A stretch of 64,000 bases of DNA from Eucommia ulmoides (taxonomy: Eukaryota; Streptophyta; Magnoliopsida; Garryales; Eucommiaceae): the NCBI GenBank assembly GCA_016647705.1, contig CM028339.1:24157803-24221802 (forward strand), in the 5' to 3' direction. Of this stretch, positions 1 to 12,974 are shown piece by piece. The translations under genes were made by a program, and so were the position numbers. Within the stretch, counting starts at the first letter, position 1. Each line of letters opens with the position of its first letter. The notes under the pieces are model-generated. The model made no database searches. It saw nothing but the letters and a program-made list of their open reading frames with translations, and was not told where the DNA came from.

Positions 1-365
1 ATCCAATTTCTTGCATGAACTCTTACGCCGAGGGGATACTTACTGGTGAAGAACTTCTAACGTGATAATAAGTATTCGGATATGAGAGAATATTTTAACA
101 AATATGTTTATAATTTTAGCTCTGAATCGAATTACCTTTACATCAACTATTTATAGGCGAATTAGGCAGGAGATAGATAAATTCCAAAATATGATGTCGC
201 CGATGAGGCCTTTCCACATATTCAACCAGCTACGACCATTGGACAAGCCATGCATGATACATTTATGGAGCAGCCCATGAAACCAGTAGATTTGCGTTAC
301 TCTACCGGGCGGGTGTGTAAGGATGTGGGCGAAAAGTGAGTCCTGGATTTTTGGATGGATTCGGG
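1..365. other. Unassigned edge sequence
   Basis: There is no convincing reading frame and no terminal structure here. It abuts the degenerate left part of an LTR of family A, so it may be flank or a lost LTR end. I see nothing else in it. Confidence 0.3.
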
Positions 366-1659
366 TTGGTAGTTTAAAATTTTAAACAAATAAAATAAAT
401 CACTAATTTTTCTAACCGGTTGTTATCTTGAGTTAAGGCGGAAACATGTTTATCTACGTGCACAACCAAACAAGGATAGAGAAATTAAACATATCGATTT
501 ATTATGGTTCGGCAAGCTACCCTTGCTTACGTCCAGTCCTCTAAGATCCTGCAGGGATTTCGCAATCCACTAACCTTGATCTCTTTCCCAGGTAGGAACC
601 AAACTCTTCCAATCATTTTCAGAGGTTTAAGATTAACCTAATTCTTTTTCTAGGCTCAGAATCAAACTTTTACACTCTCCTTTCTCACAGGCGCAGGAAT
701 AACCTAATTCTTTTACAAACTGAGAATCAAACATACATTTTTAACAAGCTAAAGACTAAACCTGATTAGACACCGACCCGATATGTTTAATCTGCTCACA
801 CTCACAAGAATACAAAAAATATATCTTTTTTTCTCACATGAGCTTTTACCACTTCAATTCAAGATATTATCAATTAATGTTCCGATATACTAAGTGATGG
901 AATTACATGAGAATACAAATTTGATTATTATTAATTAAAACACAAAGATTATGTAAATCAGATTATCAGGCAAAAATCGTTTTACGAAATTTTTCAAGAT
1001 ATTCAAAAAAGAAAACGATTTTTATCAAACAAATTAGTACGAGCTCAAGCGAAGATATATATCACGCAAATTCGCATAATATTAAACACTTAAAGTAATT
1101 AGAGAGATTTCATCAGAGTTTCCAAGAAAATATGTAGAGACAATAATGTAGCACAAAAATTGGTATTAAAACGATGAAAGCTTTGAACTTCTTCAAAAAT
1201 CTCTCAAAAATATATTTTAGCAAAAGAACTCTCTTTTCAAAAAGCTGATTTAAATCTCTTGTTCTTCATTCATTTTAATTCAAAAACGTAGATGTATATA
1301 TATAGGATTTAAACAATACCTATAACGCTTATATTTTCGAAGATATAACCATGAATGCCATATATAGACCGCATATATCCAAACCATTTAAATTTGAAAT
1401 GTTTTATCCAGAAATACACTTTTAAAACTCTCAATTTAGTTCCAAAAGATTTTGATTTAAATCTCTTAAAGATATAAAGTAGTTTTCCCAGTAAATCTCA
1501 CAAAATCTGATAATATGGCCAAATCATAGATCTTCAAAATATAAGGTATATCAATGAAAATCAATCAAAGCCCCTTTAAATATGATATTACAACATTCAA
1601 AGCCATATAATTAGGGTATAAGATCTTGAAAAATGTTCTAGTCTAATGCATTCTGAATT

Positions 1660-2058
1660 GGGAAAATTATAGTTTTGGTCCTCGTATTTGCACTCGTTTT
1701 TGCATTTGGCCCTCCAAATATTTATTTTGTCAAAATGGTCCTTGTATTTGTAGCCATTTTTTAAGTGGCTCTTCCATAAAAAATAGACATTAATTGTGAC
1801 GGATTTGAGATATGTGACTTGTATATGCAAACTTCAGGGGTAGAAAAGTAATTTTCTTTTGGGCAAATTACAATTTTGGTCCTCGTTTTACACGCGTTTT
1901 TGCATTTGGCCCTCCAATTTTTTATTTTTTTGGTCCAAGTGGTCCTCGTATTTACAGCCGTTTTTAGGTGGCCCTTCCGTATAAAAATAGGCGTTAATTG
2001 TGACAAATTTGAGACATGTGACTTGCGCATGCAAATATCAGGCGTAGAAAAGTAATTT
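1660..2058. repeat. Two tandem copies of a ~200-bp unit
   Basis: The unit starts 'ggg(c)aaattacaattttggtcctcg' (copies at 1658 and 1859) and ends 'gtagaaaagtaattttctttt'. The copies differ at scattered positions. The leading block resembles ends of Mutator-type MITEs, so this may be a doubled terminal segment of a non-autonomous DNA element inserted into the surrounding LTR. Confidence 0.6.
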
Positions 2059-2523
2059 TCTTTTTTCTTTTTCTTTTTTTTTCCTTTCCTTTTTTCCCTT
2101 TTTTCTTTCTCTTTTTTCCTACTACTTTTTTCCAGCTTCATCCCGCATCCATGGCCGGTTGGGTCACTTTCTCTCTCCTTTCTCTCTCTCTAGAAATTTT
2201 GTATCATTTGTTTGGTTTTACGAATATTACACTTAGTGCCCAAATCTTTTGATATATTAACACTATGAGACTTTTAGTACTTTTTATCATAAAATTACTA
2301 TTGACACATACAGAAATTGTTAGTGTTGTACTTTTTAGAGAGTATAAGAGAATAAAATAAAGATATACCATAAAGGGGTAAAATGATACATAAATAACAT
2401 GTAATATTTTGTTTATTTTTTATTTTATTTTATTTTTACTTTTTTAGTTAAGATCAACTAGATTGAATATATCACGTTGATGTTAACGATTATTAAATTA
2501 AGATAATTTTTTTTGTTAAAAGT

Positions 2524-2760
2524 TGAAATTAATTTGAAAAAAATAAATTAAAAAAATTGATCACCATTTGGACACTATGAAATCGCCTTTGAAATTTATA
2601 ATTTGAATGTTCAAGGTACTCAAAATTAATTTTTTTGTTAAAATTGAAATTAATTTGAGAAAAATAAGTTAAATTTTTTTATCACCATTTGGACACTGTG
2701 AAATCGTCTTTGAAATTTATAATTTGAATGTTCAATAAACTCAAAATTACTATATTTATT
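2524..2760. repeat. Two tandem copies of a ~121-bp AT-rich unit
   Basis: Both copies contain 'atcaccatttggacact' followed by 'gaaatttataatttgaatg' and start with 'gaaattaatttga' (2524 and 2646). Nothing is encoded. The block belongs to the foreign DNA inside the family A LTR. Confidence 0.6.
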
Positions 2761-3217
2761 TATTTGTGTATTTTAATTTGTATATTTTAACACTAATACC
2801 GTTTATCAATTTTGTGGGATCGAAACAAATGTGAAACTTAAGAGATCAAATGTGCAATTTGGTAAATCTTAAGGGTTAAAAAGTGTAATATTCTTTTAAT
2901 TATTATCCTACTGAGGTCCTCCCACCTTATAACCTCAACCCACCCCCATCTCTCCCTTTTCATTCCTCCATCTCTCTCTTACCAAAATCATACTCATATC
3001 TTCATGTTTTCCCTTTCATTATTGGTTAACCCATTTTTAATTTTCTCTCTTTTAGTTAGTATTTAGGTAACCATCTCAATCTTTCAAAATATATCATCTT
3101 GAAAACCATTATTTTTCTCATTTGCTTAATCAGAACTCAAATTTGAAATTACTCAATAAAAATATTAGTTCCGTAAAATATCAACGCTAATTTGTTCATA
3201 AAAACATCTAGGGTCAA

Positions 3218-4177
3218 CACGGGTAACCAGCCACGAAAGTTTATCTGTTGGCCCCTTGCAACATGGTGATAATTCAACCCACATCAAGAACAAATATAGT
3301 TTTTTTTCCCCATGTTTCTGTAATTCTGGTTCAAATTTATGGGAATAGAAACCATAAAAAAAGGAACGAAAACGCCACTTTTAGTGAATAGTGAACATTC
3401 CCTGAAGGTAAAACTGAGGGTGGCTGTTTTTTGAAGGCATATATTGGAGTTGCATTTAATGTGGAAATTTGATATAGTTGGATACAACCATTGGTTTCAT
3501 TTCCTTTAAGGCAATGACTTTGGGTTTGTGAAAGCACATGGTATTTTTCTAACATGTCGGCTTTGTTGCACATGGTTGATTGCCTTAACTAAGAAAACAT
3601 GCTTCATGCTCGAATGTTTATTTTCCTTGTCAAATACTAGTTGTTATAACAGAGTGCAGGCAAATAAATAATCAAGTGTGAAATATATAATCATAATGGC
3701 AGTGCCTCAATGTGGGCTGGTATTTGGATCATCCCATTATTAAATGAATGTAAAAGGAGAGAGAGGGAGAATGAGAGAAAGATGAGTGTGCGTTTTATGT
3801 TGAATTTTTGGTTAGTTTAAAGGGTTTAATTTTATTAACATTATTTTGATGATAACAATAATTTGATAATTTTCCGGACTGATTTATTTATTGAGAAATG
3901 TGACAGATTTAGTTATGTGATAATGGACCACGTACGTCATGTAATGATGATAACATTGGATCGATCATGTTAAGCATATAGATTGAAAAATCAAAATATT
4001 TTGACATTTTTTTTTTGGGTATTTACTAAGGTAAATGACATTTATATGTCAAATCCGTTTCATCCCGATTTAGATCATGCACTACAATATGTGTTAAATG
4101 CTATTGTGTGTGATTAAGTTATAAGTATGCATGCATGAGTGTTTAGATTTGTTAAGATTATTTCCTTGTATGTTTAG
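3218..4177. other. Unassigned AT-rich sequence
   Basis: There is no supported gene. From about 3795 the text ('tattttgatgataacaa') resembles the start of a reversed family A LTR that would continue past the hAT element and Copia C1 to 16048. This reading is tentative. Confidence 0.3.
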
Positions 4178-4659
4178 TAGGGGTGGTCATGGGTAGGGGT
4201 GTAAGTTTAACCCGCAGACCTGCCTCGCCCCGGCCGACTCGCCATCAGGTTGGTCAGATTTTTCTTAAGATTTTTTAGTTTCACCTGAATCCGACCAGCC
4301 TGCTACCAAAGCCTATTAGATTAGGTGACCCTCTACCCATACCCGGCCTACCCGAACTCAACCGAATCCATAACCCTAAAGTGGATGAATGTTTTTTATT
4401 TTTTATTTTTTATTTTTTTTTTATGGAAATTAATATTGGTAAGTAGTAATTACTATGGATGAATATATGTTTTAATTTTTTATTTGTTATTTGGTGATTA
4501 TTTTTTAAATTATGTTGACTTGGGCTTGAGATATTTTACAATGGGTGGGCTTGGGTAGAGTAATAGGGCCCGATGATCTGGCCTAATAAATTTTCGTAAT
4601 ACCCTAAGTAGAGCTCAGCCTAGCTCAGCCCAGCCCAGCCCAGCCCATTACCACCCCTA
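4178..4659. mobile_element. Non-autonomous hAT transposon, 482 bp
   Basis: The left end TAGGGGTGGTCATGGG pairs with the right end CCATTACCACCCCTA as terminal inverted repeats. The flanks ATGTTTAG (4170-4177) and ATATTTAG (4660-4667) form an 8-bp target duplication with one mismatch, the hAT signature. The inside is GC-rich near both ends ('cagcccagcccagccc') and carries no transposase. Ends and the subterminal 'gtaataccct' block match the larger element at 31800-32778, so both belong to one family. Confidence 0.8.
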
Positions 4660-4667
4660 ATATTTAG

Positions 4668-5191
4668 AGGTATTGGGGTTCAAATTGTCAAAAAATTGAA
4701 AAATTGTGTTCTACCTAAACCAATGTTAAAAGTCATTTTTGGGCACTCTATGAAATATCACTGTGCATTTTTTTAGTCACAACTTTTCATACAGTTGGAA
4801 TTTTGAGTTGAAACAATTTTTTTTTAATGAAAATTGACTCTTAAACTTTCCAACGAGTGGTCATTTAGTTAAATTGGAGTTCACATGAAAGAGTTATGCA
4901 CATTTGAAGTATAGGGTGGTTTATTGTAAATTTCAGTTGATTGAATTTATAATCAGTCAACCTAATGTTGTAGATAAGTGATTTTTTTAGGATTTTTAAA
5001 TGTTTCAGTCGACCGATTTGATGAAAGAGTCGAGTAGTTGAACCTTTTAAAAATTACTCAAAACAATCGACCGAATGGTTGGATAGTTGACTGATATGCT
5101 TTGTTTTTTCAAATTTTGAGAACATTTCCGGAAATATTTTGCCCCACTTTTAACGTTAAATATTTCTAAATTATTTTTTAAATGTTCTCAA
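4668..5191 (-). other. Probable left half of a reversed family A LTR
   Basis: It contains spaced 'cagtcgaccgat', 'caatcgaccgaat' and 'gttgactgat' motifs, like the TCGAC-palindrome zone of the intact family A LTR (10977-11133). It ends where Copia C1 starts, and the DNA beyond C1 (14712-16048) is clearly reversed family A LTR. I infer that C1 landed inside this LTR. The likeness is low, so confidence is modest. Confidence 0.35.
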
Positions 5192-5464
5192 TATTAGGAA
5201 AGTTGACTAATCATATTTGATTGAGTTTAATAGGTGTATTCGTTATGATTTTATTGTGTTTTCTTTTCTATATTTGGTAGTTTCTTTGATTGTATTTTCT
5301 TTTCTATATTTGATACTTTCTTGCTAGTTGTCTAGGTTTTTCTTCACATTTTTGTATATAAATAGTGATGTATACTTGTCAATAATATTGAAGATTTCTA
5401 CCGTCATCAATTTTATTTATGGCATCTCTAATTTTTTTCCCCCTGTTATTTACCTGCTGCTGCA

Positions 5465-6300
5465 ATGGAAGAATCATCACCCATCAACAACCTAACGGCA
5501 CTACCATCGTCATCCACCTTTTCCCTACCACAAACCACCCAACACCCTGCCACCGTACTGCAACATATGGCTATTCCAACACCTTTCTCCATTTCGCTTC
5601 CACCACATGCCATATCTTTCATGCTACCATTACTGCCTAAATATCCAACTCTTTCCACTATCTCACAAATTTTGCCGCTTCCTTCTATTTCAGCCACCAC
5701 CCATTCGATTCGCGCAACCATACCAATGGGTTCTCCAGCCACGCGACTCATGAAAGATAACTTCTCTCTATTAATACCATATCAGCCCCTCAAAAATTAT
5801 TTTTATCAAACTACTAACTGTGGTATTCTTAGTGGTGCTCAATTCTTATCGGCTGTGATTTTACACCTGATGTTATCTCTCCACCAACAAATCTACAACT
5901 TAGTTCTCTTTTATGGAATTGTCAAGATCAATTGCTTCGAAGCGCTCTTACGTTTCCTTAACGAATGAAATTGTACCATATGTGATGTCTGCAGTGACAT
6001 CATTTGACGTATGGACTACTCTCCATAATTTATATGCACGTATGATGACTCTTAAGAAGTCTTTAGCCCGAGTAACCAAAGGATCCCAAGGCAATCATTT
6101 TCTCAAAGTCATGTCTTCTCCAATCACCTCCATCATCAAATGGGACACGCGAAGAACACAAAGCAAGGGTCTAGCACAGTGTGTCAATATTGTGACAAAC
6201 CAGGTTACACTGCAAAGCAATGCTGGAACTTTTTCTTTGGGTCAAACAATCCAACTCGACCACCTCTGGATTCCCCAATGCTGGCCAAAAGACTAACCAT
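5465..6300 (+). pseudogene. Copia C1 gag remnant
   Basis: This is a weak, Pro/Thr/Ser-rich coding stretch after the C1 5' LTR. It ends in a zinc-knuckle-like segment (CQYC...AKQC near 6190-6230), as expected for a nucleocapsid domain. In the family this protein builds the virus-like particle. Here it is a fossil in several frames. Confidence 0.6.
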
Positions 6301-8098
6301 CCATGTGCCAATTTTGTCCAATTGGGTGCCACATCCAACTCCAATTGGTTGGTCGACTCCAGTACATCTTATAATGTGACGACCAATCTTCAAAATCTTT
6401 CCCTTCATTTTGAGTATGATGGTGGTGAGAATGTCATGTTGGGTGATGGTAAAAATGTAAAAGTGACACACACTGGCTTCACCCCTTTACCCTCTCTTTC
6501 TAGACCTTTACATCTAAATAATATCCTTTGTGTTCCTAGAATGACAAAGAACCTTATTTCTGTTTATCAACTTTGCTCATTGAATAATGTTTCTCTTGAA
6601 TTCTCATATTTTTCATTTGTTGTGAAGGATTATCGCACTAAGGAGCCTCTGGTAGCGGGGAAGCCTAAAAGTGGTGTCTGTGAGTGGCCGTTGAAGAACT
6701 TATCCAAGCTGGTAGCCTCTCCTTCAGTCAACTCTACCCAACTATTCAACCTATTTGAATGGCATTGTCATCTTGGTCATCCTTTTTCCCCTATCCTACG
6801 TCGTATTTTTAGTTTAATTGATATTCCTGTTTATTCTTTCACGTCGAAATTTAACTGCAATTCCTGTAAGTGCAATAAAATGCACAAAACTCCTTTTGCA
6901 ACTTTCTCAATAAAATCGACGTCTCCTTTGGAATTTGTTTACTCTGATGTGTGGGGTCCTTCCCTAGTTCCTTCTATTGATAGATTTCAGTACTATCTAA
7001 TTTTTGTGGATCATTTTCCAAAATATATTTAGTTATATCCCATAAAAAAAAAAAAAAAAAAAAAAAGGTCTAAAGTCTCCCACATCTTTCCCAAATTCAA
7101 GACCTTAGTTGAAAATTTCTTTAAGAAATCTATGGTCTCATTTTATTCTGTCAATAGTGGTAAATTTATTCACCTTAAATATTATTTTTCTAGTAATGGG
7201 ATATCTCACTTCTTGACCCCCCCCATACACCAGAATATAATGGTACTGTTGAAAGACGCCATAGACACCTTGTTGAGATAGGTCTTATACTTCTTCATAT
7301 TGCTAACCTACCATTATACTTTTGGTCATATGCCTTTCAAATAGCCACATATTTGATCAATATAATGCCAATTTCTCTCTTGAATAATGAATCACCTAAT
7401 CTTTATATTTTTGGAACCCAACTAAATTCCACAAAGTTTCATGTTTTTGGTTGTTTATGCTACCCATGGCTATGTCCATATGCTAAGAATAAATTGGAAC
7501 CAAGGTCAACTCTGTGTATTTTTCTTGGGTACTCCCTTAATGAAAATGCCTATAAATGTTATGATCCAGCTACCTCCAAACTCTGCCTTTCTAGGCATGT
7601 GGATTTTGTTGAACATGAATTTCCATTTACAAAGTTGCAACCTATTGCAAAACAAGTTAGTGAAGACACAATCAACACTTGGCTTCTACACTTTATCATA
7701 CCCATCCAAGCCGTTGGTCTTATCTTGGAGTCTAATGCCAACCGACTGCCATCTCTACATTTTATGCCTTCTTTGGCCACAGGTAATACTCCAACTCATG
7801 ATGTACTCCTTACAGAAGCAACCTCAAGCAATTGCCCTTCATCAAATGAAGCTCCGAGACTTAGAGAACAAAATTCAGGTATGAGTATTCTAGCCCTTTT
7901 TCCAGCCTATTCATCTTCCCCTTTATCTACATCTACTTCTAATCATTACAGGAATGCACCCTAAACATTCACCCAATGACCACTCGAGCCAAGAACAACA
8001 TTTGCAAGCCCAGTCAATGCCTCCATCTAGCCACCATTGCCCAAGACCTTATGAACACTTTTATACCATGTGAACCCCTCACTTCACCAGAAGCCAAG
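6300..8098 (+). pseudogene. Copia C1 protease-integrase region
   Basis: A protease-like 'NWLVDSS' segment (about 6340) is followed by the pre-integrase motif WHCHLGHP (about 6760), a CxxC pair, and the integrase core opening 'YSDVWGPS' (about 6940). Downstream 'FHVFGCLCYPW' and 'CIFLGYS' (7430-7530) are typical of the Copia integrase C-terminal part. A poly-A stretch lies at 7044-7066. The region is interrupted at 8099 by a solo LTR. It is broken. Confidence 0.8.
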
Positions 8099-9490
8099 TG
8101 GTGGCCGCAATTATGCGTTGCCACTTTCACCAGAAGCGTACGGGTCAAGTTTTAGTATAATGGACCTTTCGGTCTAGCATCGTATCCACAGGGATTGGTT
8201 GAGATTACTATGGACTACCACAATTATCATAACCTAGTTTTATCTAGGCCGCTAAAAATGTGTTTAATTTATACTAATACTAAACTCAAATACAAATTAA
8301 ATTAACTATACTATAAATACTATATTGAGATTGTTTAGGGGAGTAGATTGCCTAGATTAATTTCATTTACTTAAACATGTTTGATATCGTCTGACTTACG
8401 TTAACGGTATTCGACCTATTCGACAATCTCTGTTCGTAAACTCCCTTGTCACCTCTCCCGAGTGTAAGACGGGGGAATACGCGACTTTGTGTCAACAAAG
8501 AAGTCCCCTCAATGTCTTAACGACCCTAGGTCACGTGAGTCTCGCCCCAACGTCATTGATTGCACACTTTAAAACCCCCTCCCGAGTTATTGGATCGTCG
8601 CGTTGTGTTTACCCTAGTCTGAATCCGGAGTTACCTCTTCTGAGTGTCAAACCCCGTATTCTTAATATATCTAAACTAGCATATCATCATAGCAAACATA
8701 GCAAGCACAATCGAATAACGAAGAACGACTATTAACGAAACACCAATTTCAAAATCACATATTCATAAATATTATTAATCCCTAAACAATATCCATTTAG
8801 CTAACGGCCATAACTGTATATACAATGATAAATGAGCTAAACATACTCAAACCATAATCCAAAGTTAAGAAATAAAGAAAGAAATGAGGGAAACTAGTCG
8901 TAGTCTGAAGATTCGGCATTAAAACCGTTCCATGATCGCTTCTTCTTTTTTGCCTTGTAATCTTCTCCTTCGGATTTGGTGGAGCATTCCCCAAAACACT
9001 CTCAAAATCATAGGAACCCTAAGGGGTCTCCTATGGCCGGGCTTTTGGAGAGAAAAGCAGAGGAGGGTTTAAAGAGGGAGCAAAATATCCAAAAAAATAT
9101 CTAATCTGTGCAGAAGTGACCGCCTAGACGGTGGGTATGTCGGTTCAGTTGTTGCCGTAACGGTGAAGACAGTGGTGGATTTGGTGACCATCTTGCAATT
9201 TCACCGCCTAGGCGGTGAGTGTCCAACAAGAATTGGCCCTCTCTGCATTTTCACTACCACGGCGGTAGGCTTCTTTTTAGAATCTTGCCTCCGTGCTTGT
9301 TTTTTCACCGTTCTTCGACCGTTCTTGATTCGATTTGATCGTTTATGGTCGGTTTTCATACCTTTTCACCTTAAACACTTAATTTAATACAAAAAGAATA
9401 TAAACGAACTAAAACGTAATAAAACATACTAAACATACTTGAAAACTAACAAGTTTGGTTTGAAAATAGATAGGTAATTTACACCTATCA
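8099..9490 (-). mobile_element. Solo LTR of Athila-like Gypsy family B (copy B1)
   Basis: Reversed, it runs TGATAGGTG...GCGGCCACCA. Flanks CCAAG (8094-8098) and CTAAG (9491-9495) give a 5-bp target duplication with one mismatch. It matches copies at 11642-12969, 16562-19998 and 30662-32834. The block near the end ('gtacgggtcaag' on this strand) is shared with the B4 LTR, which is followed by an Athila-type primer site. A zone at 9119-9268 holds palindromes such as TCACCGCCTAGGCGGTGA. It sits inside Copia C1. Confidence 0.8.
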
Positions 9491-9519
9491 CTAAGCTCAC
9501 TTCCAACAAACAACAAGTC

Positions 9520-11568
9520 TGTTGGCCTAGTAAATACCCAAGAGGGGGGGTGAATTGGGTAATTAAAAAATAATCAGAATAAAAATCAATAAATCAAATA
9601 ATTAATTTTATGCCTAAATTAATTATTATTTTTATAATACAACGAAGTTAATCAATCAACTAGGTGTACACACAAATAGTAAAAATAGACAAATTAAGAA
9701 AGTAACACACTAGAGATTTATACTGGTTGACCAAGCTACTCTTGGCTAATCCAGTCCCCCGAGCTCCACGAAGGTCGCACCCACTAAAACCAAGATTCCT
9801 TTAAAGGTAGAAACCAAACCCGCACACTAATTCTTTTACAGACTCAGAATCAACCTTTACAACTTCATTTTCAAAGGCTAAGGAATAACCTCTACTTTTT
9901 ATAGGCTAAAGAATAACCTAATTTTTTTTAACACTTAGGATCAAGAATCAAAATCTTACCAAAATACTCCAAATATCCTTTTACCTGATAAGGATTAAAC
10001 CGTTACAAAATCACTCACAAACACGCAATTCTTATCTAGGAAGAATCACTACCTAAATCTTTTTACAGGAAGAGATTGAAACCTTGCTACCCTTAATTAA
10101 ATATCATTAATGATATTTAACCCGTCATAACTCACCAATACAAAAATTGATAAGTAAAACTCACTCGGAGCTTCTACCACCCCAGATACATATAAACTCA
10201 ATTAATATCCCAACTAGTGATAGAATTATGTGAGATGCAGAAATCTAATTTTAACAATATATGGGTAGCAAATTTGAGCATGTAATCAGATTCAAGAAAT
10301 TGTTTAAAAGAATATTTTCTTTAAAGAATCAAAAATAATTTCTAAGATCAATTTTCAAAGATAATAATAAACAAGTAATAATCAATATAGAAATATCTCA
10401 CCCGGAATCCACAGAATTAATGATGAAAATAATATAGCTTCAATTCTAGAATCAGCACAAATTTGATCGCAGTTGATTATCAAAATCACTCTTAGAACAA
10501 CCCAAAGTATAGTTAAATTATCACTCTTATAAAAACTCTCTCAAATATAGACTGATATTTTTTTCTTAGAATAAATAGAATGATTAACTCTCTTAGAAAA
10601 TTCGTAGGTCTATATAAGGGCACATGTAATCAGCCTCCTAACGGCTAGTTTACAAGTGTCATGATAATAAAATACTCTTATAGACCCTTCATAACATGAG
10701 GATTTCATTTAGGTTCAATTTCACTTAATAACAACTTTTAAAACTCTCAATTAAATCCCTAAAGTATTTCTCAATTAAAACAAATAAGTATAGAATTAAT
10801 TTTATGTACCAAATTGAGAAACTTTAATAATTAACGAACCATATTGAAAGGATTTAATTTGTATATGAACCATATCTCAAATGTTAAGAATATCCCCAAA
10901 ATCTCTCTCAAATCTTAACCAAAAATGGTTACTTTTGGATTTAAAATCGGATCAACCAATATCCAGAAACTGTGCGTTCAGTCGACTGAAGGATACTGGA
11001 AGTATTAAATGCACTTTATCGGTTGACTCGCAAATTCAGAGAGTTTTCCAAGCTTCCATCGGTCGACCTCTCTCTCAACTCGCAAATTTAGAGAGTTCAT
11101 CCTCTTTTTCCGGTCGACTCCTCAGTCGACTGACCTCTCCTGAATGTCTTCTCTAATCTCATTTTTAAGTTACTTTATTTTACAATTTTACCCCTTTATC
11201 CATATGTATATTCAAATGAATTCCATTAATACTTTTATATTCTATTTTAGCCATTTAAAAACTATTTCTTTTTAATTCACATAGGAGCAAATAAATATAC
11301 TCAACCAAAACATACATAAAAGATGAAATTCATTTTGTGCCATGTGTGTGTTCCTAGATAGGATATTAAGAGCTTATATTTACCTGGATTATTTTTCCTA
11401 ATGTCTTCAAACTCTTAATACTTCTTCATCATCTTGATATCTTCAGTTAACATCCATTTACTTTGACATCTTCATTATTGGAACTTTAAATCACTAAAAC
11501 ACTTGATCAAATATTAGTTCTACCAAAACATCAATACTTAATTGTTCATCAAAATCTTAGGATCAACA
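9520..11568 (+). mobile_element. Solo LTR of long family A, intact ends
   Basis: It runs TGTTGGCCTAG...GATCAACA and is flanked by a perfect 5-bp duplication AAGTC (9515-9519 and 11569-11573). It is 2049 bp with no internal coding region, so a full element collapsed by LTR-LTR recombination. This is the reference copy for the degenerate copies at 366-3217 and 14712-16048. A palindrome zone lies at 10977-11133. The superfamily is not assignable from the LTR alone. Confidence 0.85.
10977..11133. repeat. TCGAC palindrome cluster in family A LTR
   Basis: TTCAGTCGACTGAA (10977-10990), GGTCGACC (11061-11068) and TCAGTCGACTGA (11122-11133) are perfect palindromes, with partial relatives between them ('cggttgactcg', 'ccggtcgactcc'). 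Confidence 0.75.
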
Positions 11569-11641
11569 AAGTCTCCCAACATGAACCAATGGAGCCTAAG
11601 TCTGTTTCCCATGTGTTAAAGGATTCAAATTGGTGGGTTGC

Positions 11642-12969
11642 TGTACGTCGAGCATTTGTTACACGCTCGCGTATTGACTACTCGCAAGTGCACAAGGTCC
11701 AGTTTTAATATAGTGGATCTTTAAGATCAGATATCGTTCCCACAGGGACGGTGTGAATAATTGAATACCACAATTTGCATAATCTCATATTATCCAGACA
11801 GTTCAATAAATGTTTTAAAATTGAACTAATTAAAACTAAGTTAAACTACAATTAGTGAGTTAATCCTAACTAAGTTGATTAACTAGAGATTGATTTCGTT
11901 CACTTAATTCATGTTTGATTTCATTTAGTTAACAATAACGGAGTTTAGGTATTCGACAATCTCGGTTCGTAAACTCACTCGCCACCTCTCCTAAGTGTAA
12001 GACGAGTGAATACGTGACTTCATGTCAACAAAGAGGTCCCCCTCAATGTCTTAACGATGTTAGGTCATGTGAGTCTAGCCTCAACGTCATCAATTGCACA
12101 CTCACTAACGCCCTTTCGGGTCGTTAGATCATAACGATGTGTTTACCCTAGTCCGAATTTAGGATTACCTCTTCCGAGTGTCAAATCCCGTATTCTCAAA
12201 ACCAACCCTAATACCTTAACAAGTATATTAAGATCGTAATAAAATGATAAACACAATCGGATTTAAAAACAAACAACCGTTAAGGAAACATATATTAAAC
12301 CAAACAAGTATTTATATTTATCTAATCTAACATGATCTTGGCCATTGGAACATTAAACCAAGAGGCATTTATCATCATTTACAATAAAACATTAAATTAC
12401 AAAGAGAGAAGTAAAGAGAGAAAGATCAAATCTTAAAGTGGAATGATCCACTGTTACCAAATATCTATCCGCCAATATTTCCTGTTCTCCGGATGATGAA
12501 TCTCTTCTTCAAGAATGGCCAAGGATCACCTCCTAAGGTTAGGGGCGTCCAAGAGTGTCCAGCCTTTACAAGGGAAGTGGGAGAATTGGTATTTATGGGT
12601 GCAAAGTTTCAAAATATCTGAAAATATCTATTTTGTTGTGCAGAGGTCACCGCCGCTGTGGTGGGTAAGTCAGCTAGTTCTCTGATCTTTTACGGCTGCG
12701 GCGGTGGCCTTGTGCTGTGGCAGTGGGACGTTGGGCTCAAATAGCCCTTCTTTGCATTCTTACCGCTGCGGCGGTGGGTCTTGCGTTAATAAAACCTTGT
12801 TTTTTCAACATTTCTTTATCGTTTTCCCAACGTTTTTGCTTGTTTGTCGCTTGTTTGCGTCCCGACACCTGAATTACATAAAAACTACAAAAACGCAATT
12901 AAATATAACTAATTTACTCGAAAACTACTAAATTCAGTTTAGAAGTAGATATGTATTTTTCACCTATCA
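11642..12969 (-). mobile_element. Solo LTR of family B (copy B2)
   Basis: Its + strand ends are TGTACGTCGAG and CACCTATCA. Flanks GTTGC (11637-11641) and GCTGC (12970-12974) are a target duplication with one change. Copia C1 coding sequence abuts both sides, so the insertion lies within the reverse transcriptase region. GC-rich near-palindromes (for example ACCGCTGCGGCGGT, 12762-12775) occupy the same place as in the other B copies. Confidence 0.8.
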
Positions 12970-12974
12970 GCTGC

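Larger units (their letters stand above)
366..3217 (+). mobile_element. LTR of long family A, degenerate, interrupted
   Basis: From about 440 to 1650 this matches, in order, the intact solo LTR at 9520-11568: the 'ggttcggcaagctaccc' type block, then 'ctcagaatcaa' and 'aataacctaattctttt' blocks, then the 'gagcttttaccac' block. The last 150 bases end in GGGTCAACA, like the solo LTR end GATCAACA. Between about 1657 and 3060 lies unrelated inserted DNA. The left LTR tip is not recognisable. It is an old, broken LTR. The family is probably a large Gypsy or Copia with 2-kb LTRs, but no coding part adjoins it, so I do not assign a superfamily. Confidence 0.55.

Noticed and set aside
5446-5751. Reverse-strand open frame of 101 codons
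   Set aside because: It is antisense to the Copia C1 gag region, with no domain.
9491-11641. Family B LTRs B1 and B2 as the two LTRs of one element with this stretch as its interior
   Set aside because: The stretch holds Copia C1 coding pieces and a family A solo LTR, and each B copy has its own flanking duplication.
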